This document shows positions 1-11,821 of a DNA stretch of 64,000 bases, piece by piece (positions within the stretch are counted from its first letter, which is position 1; each line of letters starts with the position of its first letter). The DNA is from Portulaca oleracea (lineage: Eukaryota; Streptophyta; Magnoliopsida; Caryophyllales; Portulacaceae): NCBI GenBank assembly GCA_029582165.1, contig CM055889.1, positions 13,200,841-13,264,840 on the forward strand. The letters are read 5' to 3'. The translations under genes were made by a program, and so were the position numbers. The notes under the pieces were generated by a model that worked only from the letters and a program-made list of their open reading frames with translations, ran no database searches and was not told the origin of the DNA.

Positions 1-1008
1 AATGAAAAAAAATGATGAAAAGGAAAAAAAAATGCAAAGTAATAAACACTGGCCATGTTATTTAGAATGACAAGTTAGGTTTATCCTATCCTTTTTTTTA
101 CCTTACCTTACCTTTCTTTACCCAAATCTCTAAAAAACGTCCAAACCAATGTCATTTTATTTTATTTTTCTTATATTTCCTTTCTTTACCTAACTTAATT
201 GTACCACTCTAAAGAACAGTGGTTTGAAAATGTCTTGAAACTTGGCTTGAATAAGTGCTTGGCACATCTTACCACCTCTTTTGGGAAGAAGTCGAGTGGA
301 TAGCTAAGTTGTCTCCCGGATTAATCTGCGGTCCTCACTAACCAAGGGTCACTCTAAATCGAAAAAGGGACAAGTTAAAAGTTTTATCAACATACTATTC
401 GCTAATTCATTAAATAAATTAATAGACAGACTTTCTCGTCTAGATTTGATAAAAAAAAAACATCTAGATGCACAAGTACTTGAGCATAAGGAAATCATTA
501 TGCATACTAGTCTGTGAAATGAAAATCATGAAAAGTGGGTGTCATCTTTGTAAAAGTGTCATTGATTTGTATATATTGATTGTCTTCAATTGGATAGCAA
601 AGTTGTTTCAAGTGATTGATTATATCGTTTTTACATGTGAATAACTTCTTCTCTCTTTTTATAAATAGTTTTTGATTTTTCGTTTTCGTTTTCGTTTTCA
701 TTTTCTTTTCTTCTTTATTTTTCTTTAGATATCAAGCTTTTGTGGGTATATCTGCTACAAATCCTCATGGGACCACACTCATCCACTTGGGATGTCAACG
801 AGTTGAAATGGCTTGATGCATATGTTAAATGCAGCCGTGATTCCTACAATAGTGAGTTAGGTTGTTCGTTTGTTTTCTTTTCTTTCTTCTTTTTCTTTTA
901 TTTTGCTCGGGGCGAGCAAAAGTCTAAGTATGGAGGGGTTGTTCAGTGCTAAAATTTGACATTTTATTACCTCATATATGAGGCATTTATCTCATTCTCA
1001 TTAATAAA
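1..1008. other. AT-rich intergenic DNA, no gene recognised
   Basis: No credible coding exon was found on either strand. There is a short GTTTTC-type simple repeat around 680-710, and the open frames here are short and of biased composition. Nothing else stands out. Confidence 0.5.
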
Positions 1009-1392
1009 TGAGTTTTTGGCTCAAAATAATTCGAAGTTAGAGGTGAATGATTGGAAATAATTTAAACTGACTTTTTGGCTTAGAATGTGCCAAACTTTTA
1101 ACCTATTTACTCTGGCTAAATCATAATTGAATTCTTATGTCGTAAAGCTGACTTGACACCCTTAAAAAATTCAAAGATGCAGTAGGTTAATATCTGGTTT
1201 TGTCATTTTATATTATTTTCAGTCCGGTTTGAACTTTTCAAGGGTGTCAAGTCAGTTTTGCGGCCTTGAAATTCAACTCTGGCTTAGTCAGAGTAAATAA
1301 AAGTTTGACACATTCTCAGCCAAAAAAGTCAGTTTAGATTATTTTCAGCCATTCACCTTTAATTTCATATTATTTTGAGCCAAAAACCCTCA
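1009..1392. mobile_element. Fold-back (long terminal inverted repeat) MITE-like element
   Basis: The left arm starts GAGTTTTTGGCTCAAAATAA. The right end, read in reverse complement, gives GAGGGTTTTTGGCTCAAAAT. The arms continue to pair inward for more than 150 bp, for example the GACTTGACACCCTT core copies near 1150 and 1240. A whole-element palindrome without coding capacity fits a non-autonomous Mutator-like or fold-back element. The terminus resembles that of the 1,020-bp element at 55794-56813. A clean target duplication was not found. Confidence 0.6.
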
Positions 1393-1723
1393 ATAAGTTA
1401 GGTCCTTTTAGGTAATTTTATTTATTTATCTTTTATTGAGAAATTCTCAAATTTCAGTTTTAATAAGTAGAACATTCATGAAAAAGGGGGCAAAAATTAA
1501 AATTTTATTTTCAATTTTTTTGAAAGTTCTGGTCTAATTTCATTTGTTTTATCTACCCAAATTAAATATAAAAATGAAAAAAATTAAATTAATTAAAACC
1601 CAAATTAAAAAACGTAACCCAATCCACTAGAAAGTAATTCGAAAAGTGCATGTGTGTTAATTATGACATGCCCGATCAGTTCTTCAATTATATAAATGAG
1701 TAACTAGGTCTTTGGCTTAGAAG

Positions 1724-1728
1724 GGTAT
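1724..1728. repeat. Target site duplication (left) of copia element 1
   Basis: GGTAT immediately before the left LTR is repeated at 6900-6904 immediately after the right LTR. Five base pairs is the usual length for LTR retrotransposon integration. Confidence 0.85.
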
Positions 1729-2014
1729 TGATACGGTAGGAAAGGAAAAAAACAGAGACAAAAGTAATGAAAACAGAGACTGAGGGAGAAGATGAGAAAA
1801 ACAGAAAGAGAATTTGTTTACTGATCAATTGAAACAATACAACTGAATTAATTAAGAAGAGCTGAATACATCAAGGTATTTATACTATTAAGAAAACAAG
1901 AAGAAGAAAGAAAGGGAGAAATAACTGACTTAACTAACCATAAAGAAAAGAAAGAAAATAAAGAAAAAGGATAAAAAATAAGGTGGAAGTTGATGAGGAC
2001 ACTGTATCTTATCA
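1729..2014 (-). repeat. 3' LTR of copia element 1
   Basis: 286-bp direct repeat of 6614-6899, starting TGATAC and ending TTATCA. It lies at the 3' end of the minus-strand element because it follows RNase H and the polypurine tract. Confidence 0.92.
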
Positions 2015-2027
2015 TCCCCCCTCAAGC
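2015..2027 (-). other. Polypurine tract of copia element 1
   Basis: Read on the minus strand this is a purine-rich TTGAGGGGGGA just inside the 3' LTR, the expected position for plus-strand DNA priming. Confidence 0.7.
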
Positions 2028-5000
2028 TGGAATGGGATGAAGTATCAATCATTCCGAGCTTGGATAATAGTTCATTGAATTGCTTGCTAGGTAAAATTTT
2101 TGTGAGAATATCAGCCAATTGATCTGCTGTAGGCATATGGTTGAGTTAAATAAGGCCATCCAAAACCTTTTCTCTTGTGAAATGACAGTCAATCTCGATG
2201 TGCTTAGTCCTCTCATGGAACACTGGATTTTTAGCAATATGTAAGGCTGACTGATTGTCACAGTTAAGAGTGACAGGTAGCAAGTTGTTCACTCCAAACT
2301 CTTCAAGAAGCCTAACCACCCATGTTACCTCAGCTACTGCCTGAGCCATTGCCTTGTATTCTGCGGATGAACTCTAGAGATAGTTCCTTGCTTTTAGACT
2401 TCCAACTAATAGGTGAAGAGCCTAATAAAAGGAGATAACCCGTTGTAGATCTTCTAGTAACAGGACAAGTACCTGATCGAGTCGAGAAAAAGCTTGTAAA
2501 GTTAGGTGAGGAGAGGCTTTGAGAAGAATCCCTTGTGTTGAAGTACCATTGATATAACTAAGGGTGTGAAGGAGAGCTTGATAATGTGGCGACCTTGGGC
2601 TTTGCGAGAATTGGTGAGATATTGAATCAGAAACTTAAATCAGGTCTCGTGTGAGTAAGGAAATTGAGCTTCCCTACCAAAGTTCTGTAGACAGTAGGCT
2701 CGGCTAGAAGATCCCCTTCTTCTGGAAGTAATTTTCAGTTTAATGGCAAGGGAGTTGAAGCATTTCTTCTGAAGCTATGACCACAATCCCTCAACAATTC
2801 TCTAGTAAATTTCCTTTGGGATAAAAGAACTCCTTCAGGTAGCTGTTCTACTTCAAGACCAAGAAAGTAATGAAGTCTGCCCAGATCTTTGATGCCAAAC
2901 TTCTTGTTAAGAGACTCACTGCTTGTATTTCTTTAGCATCAGAACCTGTGATCAATATATCATCCACATACACAGCTATAACAGTAACATTAGTAGAAGA
3001 TTTGTTTAGGAATAAAGAGTAATCATTTTTGGATTGATAATATCCTATGGAGATGAGAGTATCCTTTAATTTGGCAAACCATTGTCTACTCGCTTGCTTA
3101 AGACCACATAAAGATTTTCTTAACCTGCAAACCTTATGTTCTGGATTAGGAATACCTTTAGGCATCTCCATGTAAACTTCTTCGTCAACGTCTCCATGAA
3201 GAAAAGCGTTATTTACATCTAATTGAAAAAGATCTCATCCTCTAGCCCCGGCTAAAGCCATTACAGTTCTTATTGTGGTCATTTTCACTACTGGGGAGAA
3301 GACCTCTTGATAATCTATGCCATATTGTTGTGTAAAACCTCTCACAACCAAACGAGCTTTGAGTCTTTCTAATGATCCATTAGCATTAAGTTTCGTTTTA
3401 TACACCCATTTAGAACTAATAGCTCTTTTTCCTTTGGGTAAATCAACAACATCCCATGTCTTATTCTGTTGCAATGCTTGTATTTCTTTATTCATTGCCT
3501 GGACCCAGCTAGGATGAGAAGCTGCTTGTTCATATGTAACAGGTTCATGATATTCTTCTAAGGTGGACAAAAAACAAACAGAATCAGAGGAAACAGTTAC
3601 CATATTACACCAATTTGCCTTCGTATAAAAACACTTATATTCTTCTAGATGAGAAGGCCTCTTGTGATTTCTGACAGATCTCCTTATAGGAGGCTGTTCT
3701 TGCTGAAGTTGCTGCCCTTTAGAAGAAACATTTTCTGCAAGAATAAACTCAGAAACCAAATTAGGATTATTTGATTCATGACTATGATGTTGTTGATTAG
3801 CGACATTTTGCTGCTGGTAACAATGAATGTTGTCAATGACATTCTGTTGTTGTTGACAAGAAACGTTATCTTGTTCAAAATGTTGATTAATATCAACCTG
3901 TTGTTGCAACTGCTGCTGAGAGGGATATGAAATATTGTCTTGAATAGTTAATGGTAAAGGAAGGTCTAAAACTTCTTTTGAGTTATAATAAGGAAAGAAA
4001 GTTTCAAAAAAATCAACATCTCTAGAAGTGAAAACTTTCTTATTTTCCAAATCATAAAGTTTATAAGCCTTTTGACCATAAGGATATCCAATAAAAACAC
4101 AGGGAACATCTCTAGGTTGAAATTTTGATCTATCTCTTTTCAAAGTAGAAGCATAACAAAGACTCCCAAAATTCTCAAATGAGTATACACAGGTTTAGTA
4201 CCATAAAGAACTTCGTAAGGTGTCTTATTGTCAAGAACTGAAGAAGGAAATCTATTGATTAAGTAAACAGCAGTAAGAATGCTCTCACCCCAAAACTTTT
4301 GAGGCAGATTAGATTGCAACATTAAGGCTCGAGCTACTTCCAAAAGATGTTTGTTCTTTCTCTCTACTATGCCGTTTTGTTGAGCAGACTCAACACATGA
4401 AGTTTGATGAATAATGCCCTTTTCTTGATAAAATTGAGTAGCACAACCATCCTTGAATTCCATTCCGTTATCTGATCTTATGACTTTGACAGTAACATCA
4501 AATTGAGTATGCACATATGAAACAAAAGATTGTAATAAGGGAAAAGCATTGCTTTTACAAGACATAAGATGAACCCAAGTAGCTCTAGAAAAATCATCTA
4601 CAATAGTCAAAAAATACTTGTATCCATTGTAAGTAGAACACTTATAAGGCCACCAGATATCAACATGAATAAGCTCAAAAATTCTTGAAGACTTAGAAGT
4701 ACTAAGAGGAAAGGGCTGTCTATGAAGCTTTGTTTTAGGACAAATAGAACAAATTGAGTCTTTCTTGTTATCACAAGGTATATCTATACATTTCATTTTG
4801 TTAAACGGTAAATGCCCTAATCTGAAATGCCAAGAATCTGATTGAGAAAGACTTTTATCTTGATGGAGAATCATCTGGCTTTGCATAGCCTTCTTGCTGT
4901 CATTGCGTGCACTGGCTTGTTTCGCATGATATAAGCCTTGATATGCTTTACCAAGGACCACTTCCTGAAACATAGGTCCTTTAATAACACATTTATTTAA

Positions 5001-5478
5001 AGAAAACTCTACAGTAATATCAAGCTGCTGACAAAGTCTATAAACTGACAAAAGATTGAACTGGAATTCAGGCACAAACAAAACATCTTTTAGAACAATG
5101 TTATTTCCTAATTGCACTGTGCCTGAATGTGTGATTCTAGATTGCTTACCATTAGGCATGGTTATGAAACTTGGAGTTTTCACAGGACTTAAAAAAGTAA
5201 ACAAATCTTGACATGAAGTAATATGATCACTAGCACCACTATCAATAATCCAATCATAGTTATCAAAAGTAGCAATAAAACCATAATGTGTACCTGCCAT
5301 AAAACCTGTACCGTGATATTGTGGAGAAGAAGACTGTTGGCCAGTTTCTTTGGATTGCTTGTCTAGAAAAGAAATAAGCTGATGATATTGCTGGGATGTA
5401 AGAGGAGGAAGCGAAACAGCAGCTGCAGAAATTTCCTCAGCTTGAACGTCATTGCTCCAAGATTCAGAACCTTGATCT
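2020..5478 (-). pseudogene. copia pol (protease, integrase, RT, RNase H), frameshifted
   Basis: Successive frames encode pol domains in copia order. At 5300-4140 there is an aspartic protease signature (WIIDSGASDHIT), a GAG-pre-integrase segment (WHFRLGHLPFNKM) and an integrase core with HVDIW, RSDNG and QQNGIVERKN motifs. After a frameshift near 4143, frame 4143-3235 carries the integrase tail, a glutamine-rich linker and the start of reverse transcriptase ([17 protein letters not shown]). Segment 3171-2848 has the catalytic [11 protein letters not shown], and 2349-2040 is RNase H (CDNQSALHIAKNPVFHERTK, then ADILTK). Breaks occur near 4143, 3235 and 2848, plus an in-frame TAG just upstream of 2349. 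The YVDD catalytic motif itself is intact. Confidence 0.9.
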
Positions 5479-6545
5479 TAAGTGACATTAGCAGCCACCC
5501 TTTTTCCTTTGTTTTGCTTGTAATTTAGAGGATATCCATGGAGTTTGTAACACCTATCTATGGTATGGCCTTGCATCTTACAGAAATCACAAAAAATTGC
5601 TTCTTCTGACTATACTCTTGAGGAGCTTTACTCTGATTTTGAAAACTTTGATTTCTTGAATCACCTCCAGGCTGATATCGTGCTTCCTCATAAGATCGGT
5701 TACCTTGATTATTTCTATTTCCAGAAAAAGAATTCTGATTTGAATTTCTTCCAGGAAAATTAACATGGTTGGCCATGGAAATTTCCTGACTGGAATAGAG
5801 ATTAGTACCAACATTTGAAAGAAAAGCTGCAGATTGTGATGAAACGAGAGCAGAAGAACTCATCTCTCTTTGGTTTTCTTCCTGTAACAAAACATAATAT
5901 GCTTCATTGACATTAGGAAGAGGTTTACTCATCAGAATGTTACCTCTTACAGTCTTGTAGGCGTCATTTAAACCCACTAACAGCTGAATTAAATGCTCTT
6001 TAGCAAGCATTTCTTGGACATATTTGTATGCGTCACATTCAATTCCATGTGAGCAGTAGAATCGACACCATGGAATCTTGTTCATCCCAAAGACGTTTGA
6101 TATGAGTGAAATATGAGGCAATGTCTCTATTCCCTTGAGAAATAGAATACAAATCTCTCTTTACTTGAAAAGCTTAGTCTGCGTCTGATTTACCAAAACG
6201 CTGCTCTAAATCAACCCAAATTTGCCTTGAGGAATTAGAGTAGAGAATGCTATCTGAGATTGTAGCCTCAACAGCATTTAAGAGCCAAGATATAACCATC
6301 TTGTCGCACCTGTCCCATAAAGACAGAAGAGGAAAATTGACTCCAGGTTTAGCACATTTCCCAGTCACGAAATCCAATTTGTTCTTGGCTATGAGAGCAA
6401 TCTCCATAGACTTCTTCCAAGGACCATAATTTTTGCCATTAAGAAGGTTACTGACAAGAATGCTATTAGGATTATCAGAAGGGTGAAGAAATAAGACATG
6501 CGTAGGATCGATGTCAGGAATAGGAATAGCATTCGGAATCTCCAT
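5479..6545 (-). pseudogene. copia gag, frameshifted, with zinc knuckle
   Basis: The start at 6545 gives an N-terminus with LLNGKNYGPWKKSMEIAL, a typical copia gag entry motif. The frame breaks near 6174 and resumes at 6121 (LIQLLVGLNDAYKTVRGNI). A CCHC zinc knuckle (CDFCKMQGHTIDRC, CX2CX4HX4C) is readable around 5540-5585, but only after a one-base frame change in a T-run near 5590. An in-frame TAA near 5479 then separates gag from protease. Gag would form the virus-like particle and the knuckle would bind RNA. This copy cannot make the full protein as assembled. Confidence 0.85.
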
Positions 6546-6600
6546 TGCACTATTAGCTAAAGGCTAGGAAAAACACAGAGATCAATCAGAGTTGATCGTC

Positions 6601-6613
6601 TGCTCTGATACCA
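6601..6613 (-). other. Primer-binding site (initiator Met-tRNA type)
   Basis: The minus strand reads TGGTATCAGAGCA directly after the 5' LTR, the canonical plant initiator Met-tRNA primer-binding site. Confidence 0.88.
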
Positions 6614-6899
6614 TGATACATTAGGAAGGGAAAAAAACAGAGACAAAAGTAACGAAAACAGAGACTGAGGGAGAAGATGAGAAAAACAGAAAGAGAATTT
6701 GTTTACTGATCAATTGAAACAATACAACTGAATTAATTAAGAAGAGCTGAATACATCAAGGTATTTATACTAATAAGAAAACAAGAAGAAGAAAGAAAGA
6801 GAGAAATAACTGACTTAACTAACCCTAAAGAAAAGAAAGAAAATAAAGAAAAAGGATTAAAATTAAGGTGGAAGCTGATGAGGACACTGTATCTTATCA
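6614..6899 (-). repeat. 5' LTR of copia element 1
   Basis: 286-bp copy of 1729-2014, followed by the second GGTAT target duplication at 6900-6904. Confidence 0.92.
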
Positions 6900-6904
6900 G
6901 GTAT

Positions 6905-7587
6905 GCTCAAGGGTCAAGAATAAGAACATGTTCTACTACAATTTGAAAAGTGGGAAATGACTATTCAATTTAGATTTGACAAACATGTTCTAATCCAATG
7001 CTCCAAAAGATCAATGAAATTCAAGAGGATAACATTGTCGATAGTGATGCTAAGGAGTGTGAATTTATTGTCTCTGATAGATCAGGGAATTTGGATGCTC
7101 AAAACTTGATTCTTTTGGCACGTTGTGTATATCTTTGGCTACTTGGCTAGTGTCATGCCAGTACCTCTTTTGAAGATAGAGGATTCTTTTTGTTGGGACC
7201 TTCAAGCTCCCACCAAAACTCACAGACCCACCACTGCCACCATGTTCGTCGGCTACTCCGGCGGTCGATGACCACCAATGCGGTGGTTGTGGAAGAAGGA
7301 GGATGACATTGATAATTTTTTTGGGTGACATGGACTGTTCACATCAAATTTCCGCCAAGTCACTGCCACTTGATTTTGTGGTCTCTTTAGAATACAATTT
7401 TTATTTTTTTTGGGACCACCAGAATACAAAAAAAGTATGGATTATTATTGTACAATTGCCAAATGCATGGATTATTAGAACCCAATCTTCCTTTAGATAA
7501 GGTCATAATATGACTTAACATTTTATAGTGCCTTTACACTAGTAGGTGCGTAAAAATTGTGGGCAACTTTGAGAGAGTAAAAATATA
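6905..7587. other. Intergenic DNA between copia element and MITE
   Basis: No supported gene. The open frame on the minus strand at 7065-7331 has no recognised motif and ordinary composition, so it was not called. Confidence 0.45.
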
Positions 7588-7855
7588 GGACCCTATTCTT
7601 TTATACGGCTAACTGCGGTATGGTGCGGTGCGGTGTGGTGGAATTGTGGCGGGTGTGATGGAATTGTGGTATATTGTGGTGAGTTATTGCCTTATTGGTA
7701 AGTTTTGGTGGTTTTATTTTTTATAAATGTAAATTGTATTGGTAAATATGAAAAAATTGATTGTAGTGAGTTGTGGTAAATTGTGGTGGGTTCTGGCAAA
7801 GTGCTGTGTGTTGTGGCACCGCAGCCAGCCAGCAGCCGTATAAAAGAACAGGGCC
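7588..7855. mobile_element. MITE with GGACCCTATTC/GAACAGGGCC ends (PIF/Harbinger-like?)
   Basis: The left end, followed by TTTTATACGGCT, pairs with the right end read in reverse (GGCCCTGTTCTTTTATACGG). The ends are followed inward by GTGCGGTG-rich sequence on the left and its complement on the right. Length is 268 bp with no coding capacity. Flanks are ATA on the left and TTA on the right, close to the 3-bp TTA/TAA preference of PIF/Harbinger elements. A related copy lies at 32382-32621. The superfamily assignment is an inference. Confidence 0.65.
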
Positions 7856-8260
7856 TTAAACTTATCCAAATTTATTGACATTATCTAAATTTATCAACAT
7901 TTATGGAAATTAAAAAGTATAAAATTTTTAATTTTAATAAATTAGAGTAAATTTAATATATTTTCCCAAAAATTATAAAAACTTTCATTTATTTTTAAAA
8001 TAACCAAAATTTAAATTTTATCCGATAGGCTTATTTAGGGTTTGTCAAATTCATGGTTAACTTTAATTTATCAAAATTTACCAGTTTTTGCTTGAATTTA
8101 TAAAAAATTACCAAAAGTTACAAAGTTAAAAAAAATTAATTTTGATATATTAACGTAAATTTGTCAAAAGTTACCGAAATTTACTGAAATTTACCCAAAA
8201 TTATAAGAAATATAAAAAATTTAACTTTCATGCAACTTCTTTTTACTCATGAATTTGACA
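7856..8260. repeat. Degenerate TTACCAAAA/TTTACCGAAA-type AT-rich repeat
   Basis: Repeated short units such as AAATTTACC, AAGTTACCGAAATTTAC and their variants fill 7860-8215. The same word family is seen inside the MITE at 52738-53027. No gene. Confidence 0.45.
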
Positions 8261-8265
8261 CGTCC
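8261..8265. repeat. Target site duplication of gypsy element
   Basis: CGTCC precedes the left LTR and is repeated at 21025-21029 directly after the right LTR. Confidence 0.88.
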
Positions 8266-8741
8266 TGTGACGCCCCGAAAATTCAATTATAGAAAGTCAA
8301 AGTCAAACTAACGTTAACAGACAAAACTTAGCGGAAGACTTCAAATTTAGCTTGGGCGTCACTGCCGTATCCCCGAAGGAATACAAGGCGAGAAAGGAAA
8401 ACACAACTGTCTGCTAACGGTAACTACTAACAACTCAAAACAACTTTAAGAATTCATAACGAAAACAAAAGAAAAGATTCAACGACTTCTAGACTCGTCG
8501 TCCTCACTTCTAATTCCCGTTCCCAGCACTTAGATCTCCACCAAATCAAAACATTTGAGAAAATGAGGAAATCTCAATAATGTCTACCCCTAACGTTTAA
8601 AAGCAGTTTAAGTTCATTTCAATTCATTTTGGGAGATGGATCGAATCAAACGTTTTAGAAATCTTTAATCCCATACTGTTTCCTCAACCCATCCAATCCA
8701 TATTTTAAATTTGCGGGCGGGATACCAAATCCCTTAAAGTA

Positions 8742-8862
8742 ACATCGCCTACCAAAGGCATCAAGAACATCGCCTACCAAAGGCATAAACATCGCCTACC
8801 AAAGGCATCAAGAGCATCGCCTACCAAAGGCATAAACATCGCCTACCAAAGGCATCAAAATA
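8742..8862. repeat. Five-copy short tandem array within LTR
   Basis: The unit CATCGCCTACCAAAGGCAT occurs five times with alternating spacers, giving periods of about 22-25 bp. The same array is in the other LTR at about 18077-18195. It is an internal LTR repeat and not a CRISPR array, because the spacers are only a few repeated bases. Confidence 0.85.
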
Positions 8863-11328
8863 CTATCCTATATCAGGGAAGGAAGCCCCGATCTCCTGGT
8901 CCATAACCCTGCAGGTTGTTACGCCTGCACAACAGGTTATCCCCCGAAACCCGCTTAACGTTTCCACTGGAATTATTTAATTCAGTATTCAAACTCAACT
9001 CACGACTCTCAAGTCAACCATCCCAAGTTATCAAAACTATTAACAAAACTTTGAAAGAAAGACCATCCAATTTCTCAACTCAAATAAACCAAAACCACAA
9101 ACGAAAACAAAAGATTAACAAATAGATGGTCGCATTTCCACAAAAGTCCCTTTTCGGGATGCAATTCTCAAAATAAGGTATAAAACATCAAAACACATTT
9201 AAAGAGCATCCCGGTGGGGATTAGAGCATAGACAATTACCTGGATACTTCACAAGATAGTAGTAACGAAGGGCACACTTGAGCTCACTACCGGCACGTAC
9301 TAACTCGGGCCTAGAATAAAAGTAATTATCTAATCAAAGCGTTCTAGCGAGGTTAGAATTAACTACCAACTATCTACCCCATCCCCTAGGAACACTTAGG
9401 TTCCTATCATTTAGAATTTACACTCAACATCTCTAAGATAACACATAACATGATCACATATTATTTTCACTCAACAATTATTATAAAAAGAAGCAAGCAG
9501 AGGACAGATTATAACATTCACATAAAACGGGTCACAACTCGACTTCCCGACATCCTACGGGTCTGATTCTGGACTTTTCGGAAACCTCAGAATGTCTCCT
9601 AAAACTTTCATGTTGACGACTAGGCCCAACTCAGTCCCGAAGGACTTCAAAACTTCCATCTTTCTAATTGGTCCAGAACTGACAGGTTTTAGTAAAACGG
9701 CTATAACTCGGGTTATACAAGTCAAACGTTCGATCCGTAAAATTCCTATGGTTCCTAACACTTAAAGGAACTTCCAGTAAAAAGGGCTTGGTCAAAAGAC
9801 ATCTATACTAGTCGTGGCAACCCGATCTTTAGACACTATCAAAACTGTCCCGTTAACGGAATTCAATTAATTTGTTATTTCGGTTCTAACTTTTACCAAA
9901 CGGTCTCGGGGTTCTAATTAGGACTCAAAACAATACTTAGGGTCCTATATCTAAGGTTCAACTTATCTTAGGTCCAACATTTAAAACTTGTAGGGCTACA
10001 CTTTAATTTAAAAACATGAAACACCTTAACCAACTTTAATTAAAAACCTTTAAGTCACAAAGAAAATAACTTTCTTAAAACATAAAACACTTAATAAGAT
10101 TTCAAGAATTTAACCACACAAAATTAGTTATAAGTTTGTAACCATAAACCAAGATTTTCAAGAAATAACAAAAGCGGTTAACACGTAAATTTCTTTAATA
10201 AAAGATTTAAAAGAACTTTAGGAAACAATTAGTTACAAGTAATTAACTAATCAAGAAAGCGAATAACTAATTCTTTTATAACTTAACAATAAATCAAGAA
10301 TTTAACTAATGGTAGGTTACTAATTAAACAACCTAGCGATTTAATTTAACGAACAAGAACAAGAAAATTTTGTACTAATTATATTCAAGAAATTAACCTA
10401 GATAATTTAGTTATCGAATTCGTGCATACAATAACATCGTGGTTTAACGGTTTATGTAAAGAAAATAAAGAACATTAAAGAACTACTTTTAAACCTAATA
10501 ATCAACTATTACAACCTAATCTAATTACAATTTTCATCATAAAATTACAAATAACAATTTAAACAAATTACATATAACAATTAGGAACTTACACATAATT
10601 ACACAAGAAAAATTATTACAATTAATCACCCTAATTACAATACTAATAAAACAATAATTATAAAATCAGAAAATTAATAACAATAATATTTACAAATAAT
10701 AAATCGGATTAATAAAAATAAAAACAAGAAAATAAAAAGGAAAAAGAAAAGAAAATCAAGAATAATGATTAGGGTTAGGGTTAGGTTTTAGGGTTTACGT
10801 AGGTTAGGGTTACGGGTCGCTCGGCGGCGACGGCGGCGCGGATCGGAGAGTGCGTCGGGAGTCGTCGGCGGAGTCGTCCGAGAGGGTGGTCGGCGTCGAA
10901 TCTCCGAGCAACAATGGCGATTCGGGGTTTCTCCTTCGACCGACGGCTCGGCGGCGTTAGAGGCGGCGGTGTGACGTCGTCGGTGGTCGAGCGGCGGCGA
11001 CGGCGATGGGCGTGGCGGCGGCGAGCGGTGACGGTCGGACGTTCAAGAAAGAGATGAGAGAGGGAGGAGATCGGAGAGAAAAAGAGGAGAAGAAGGTGGT
11101 TACCGGTGGTTGCGGTGATGCACGGCGGCGACGGCCACAGTGGCGTCGGTGGTGGCGCGGCGAGGCGAGAAGGAGAGGGAGGAAGAGAGAGGAGAAGAAA
11201 AAAGAGAAAGAGAGAGGGGAGGTTCGGTGGTCACATTGTTGCGGCGCTGGCGGCTGTGGCCACTGAGCGAGCGAGGAGAGCAGGAGGGAGAGAGAGAGGG
11301 TAGCTAGGGTTTGAGGAGGGTTTAGGGG

Positions 11329-11336
11329 TTTATATA
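11329..11336 (-). promoter_or_regulatory. TATA box in 3' LTR
   Basis: The minus strand reads TATATAAA followed by CCCCTAAACCC and then a CT-rich leader. This would be the retrotransposon promoter, and the corresponding site in the 5' LTR is at 20680-20687. Confidence 0.6.
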
Positions 11337-11676
11337 CTACCCACATAATTAGGCCCAATTAACCCAACTAATCCTAACCCAACCCAATTAGCAAATAAAA
11401 CTGAATTTTGTTTTCTAAACCTAATAATTCTAATAATAGTAATAAATTTATTTTTAATAAACATACAATCACATAACAAATAATATTCACGTAATTAACC
11501 GCATAATAATATTAACCTACAAAAATTACTATTCTACCCTTGTTAGTCCCTCGACGGTCCTACGAGCTCAAGCGTTAGCATAAATAAACATATTACGAAC
11601 AACGATAAATAACGAATTCAACCTATTTTATTAACGACGTCACGGTCAACCTTACTCAAATTTTCGGGGTTTTACA

Positions 11677-11820
11677 TCATTACCTTCTTAAAAGAAGTTT
11701 CGTCCTCGAAACTTAAACTTAAGCCTAACGGTCCGGTAAAGACTAACGGTTTCCGTCCTACCCAAAACTCGAGGTTTTACATCATTACCTTCTTAAAAGA
11801 AGTTTCGTCCTCGAAACTTG
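11677..11820 (-). repeat. Duplicated 3' tail / polypurine region of gypsy element
   Basis: A segment of about 46 bp (GGTTTTACATCATTACCTTC onward, through AAGTTTCGTCCTCGAAACTT) occurs at 11668-11714, straddling the LTR edge. It recurs at about 11772-11818. On the minus strand it contains the AAAAGAAGGTAATGA tract that precedes the LTR. The second copy includes the last few LTR bases, which suggests a duplication created during reverse transcription or slippage. Confidence 0.75.
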
Positions 11821-11821
11821 A

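Larger units (their letters stand above)
1729..6899 (-). mobile_element. Ty1/copia LTR retrotransposon, complete but degenerate
   Basis: This is a 5.17-kb element read on the minus strand. It has two 286-bp LTRs that begin TGATAC and end TTATCA, and a 5-bp target duplication GGTAT. A primer-binding site matching plant initiator Met-tRNA (TGGTATCAGAGC) abuts the right-hand (5') LTR, and a G-rich polypurine tract abuts the left-hand (3') LTR. The internal order is gag, protease, integrase, reverse transcriptase, RNase H, which is diagnostic of copia. The frames are interrupted several times, so this copy is unlikely to be autonomous. The LTRs differ at about ten scattered positions by eye, so it is not a brand-new insertion. 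Confidence 0.95.
8266..11676 (-). repeat. 3' LTR of gypsy element (3.4 kb)
   Basis: Direct repeat of 17601-21024. It contains a five-unit short tandem array at about 8742-8860, a long AT-rich middle, a telomere-like AGGGTTAGGGTTAGG stretch near 10775, a very GC-rich segment at about 10800-11300, and a minus-strand TATA box at 11329-11336. The segment downstream of the TATA box on the minus strand is CT-rich and would be the start of the transcript leader. Confidence 0.92.

Noticed and set aside
8742..8862. Regular short repeats resembling a CRISPR array
   Set aside because: The spacers are only 3-6 bp and themselves repeated, and the array is present in both LTRs of a plant retrotransposon. 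It is a tandem repeat inside the LTR.
10770..10815. Telomere-like AGGGTTAGGGTTAGG sequence
   Set aside because: Only a few irregular units, present at the same place in both LTRs. It is neither a telomere nor a clear interstitial telomeric array.
10957..11358. Long open frames in the GC-rich LTR segment (both strands)
   Set aside because: Low-complexity Arg/Gly/Ser/Pro composition, open on several frames at once, and not conserved between the two LTRs. This is expected of GC-rich leader DNA.
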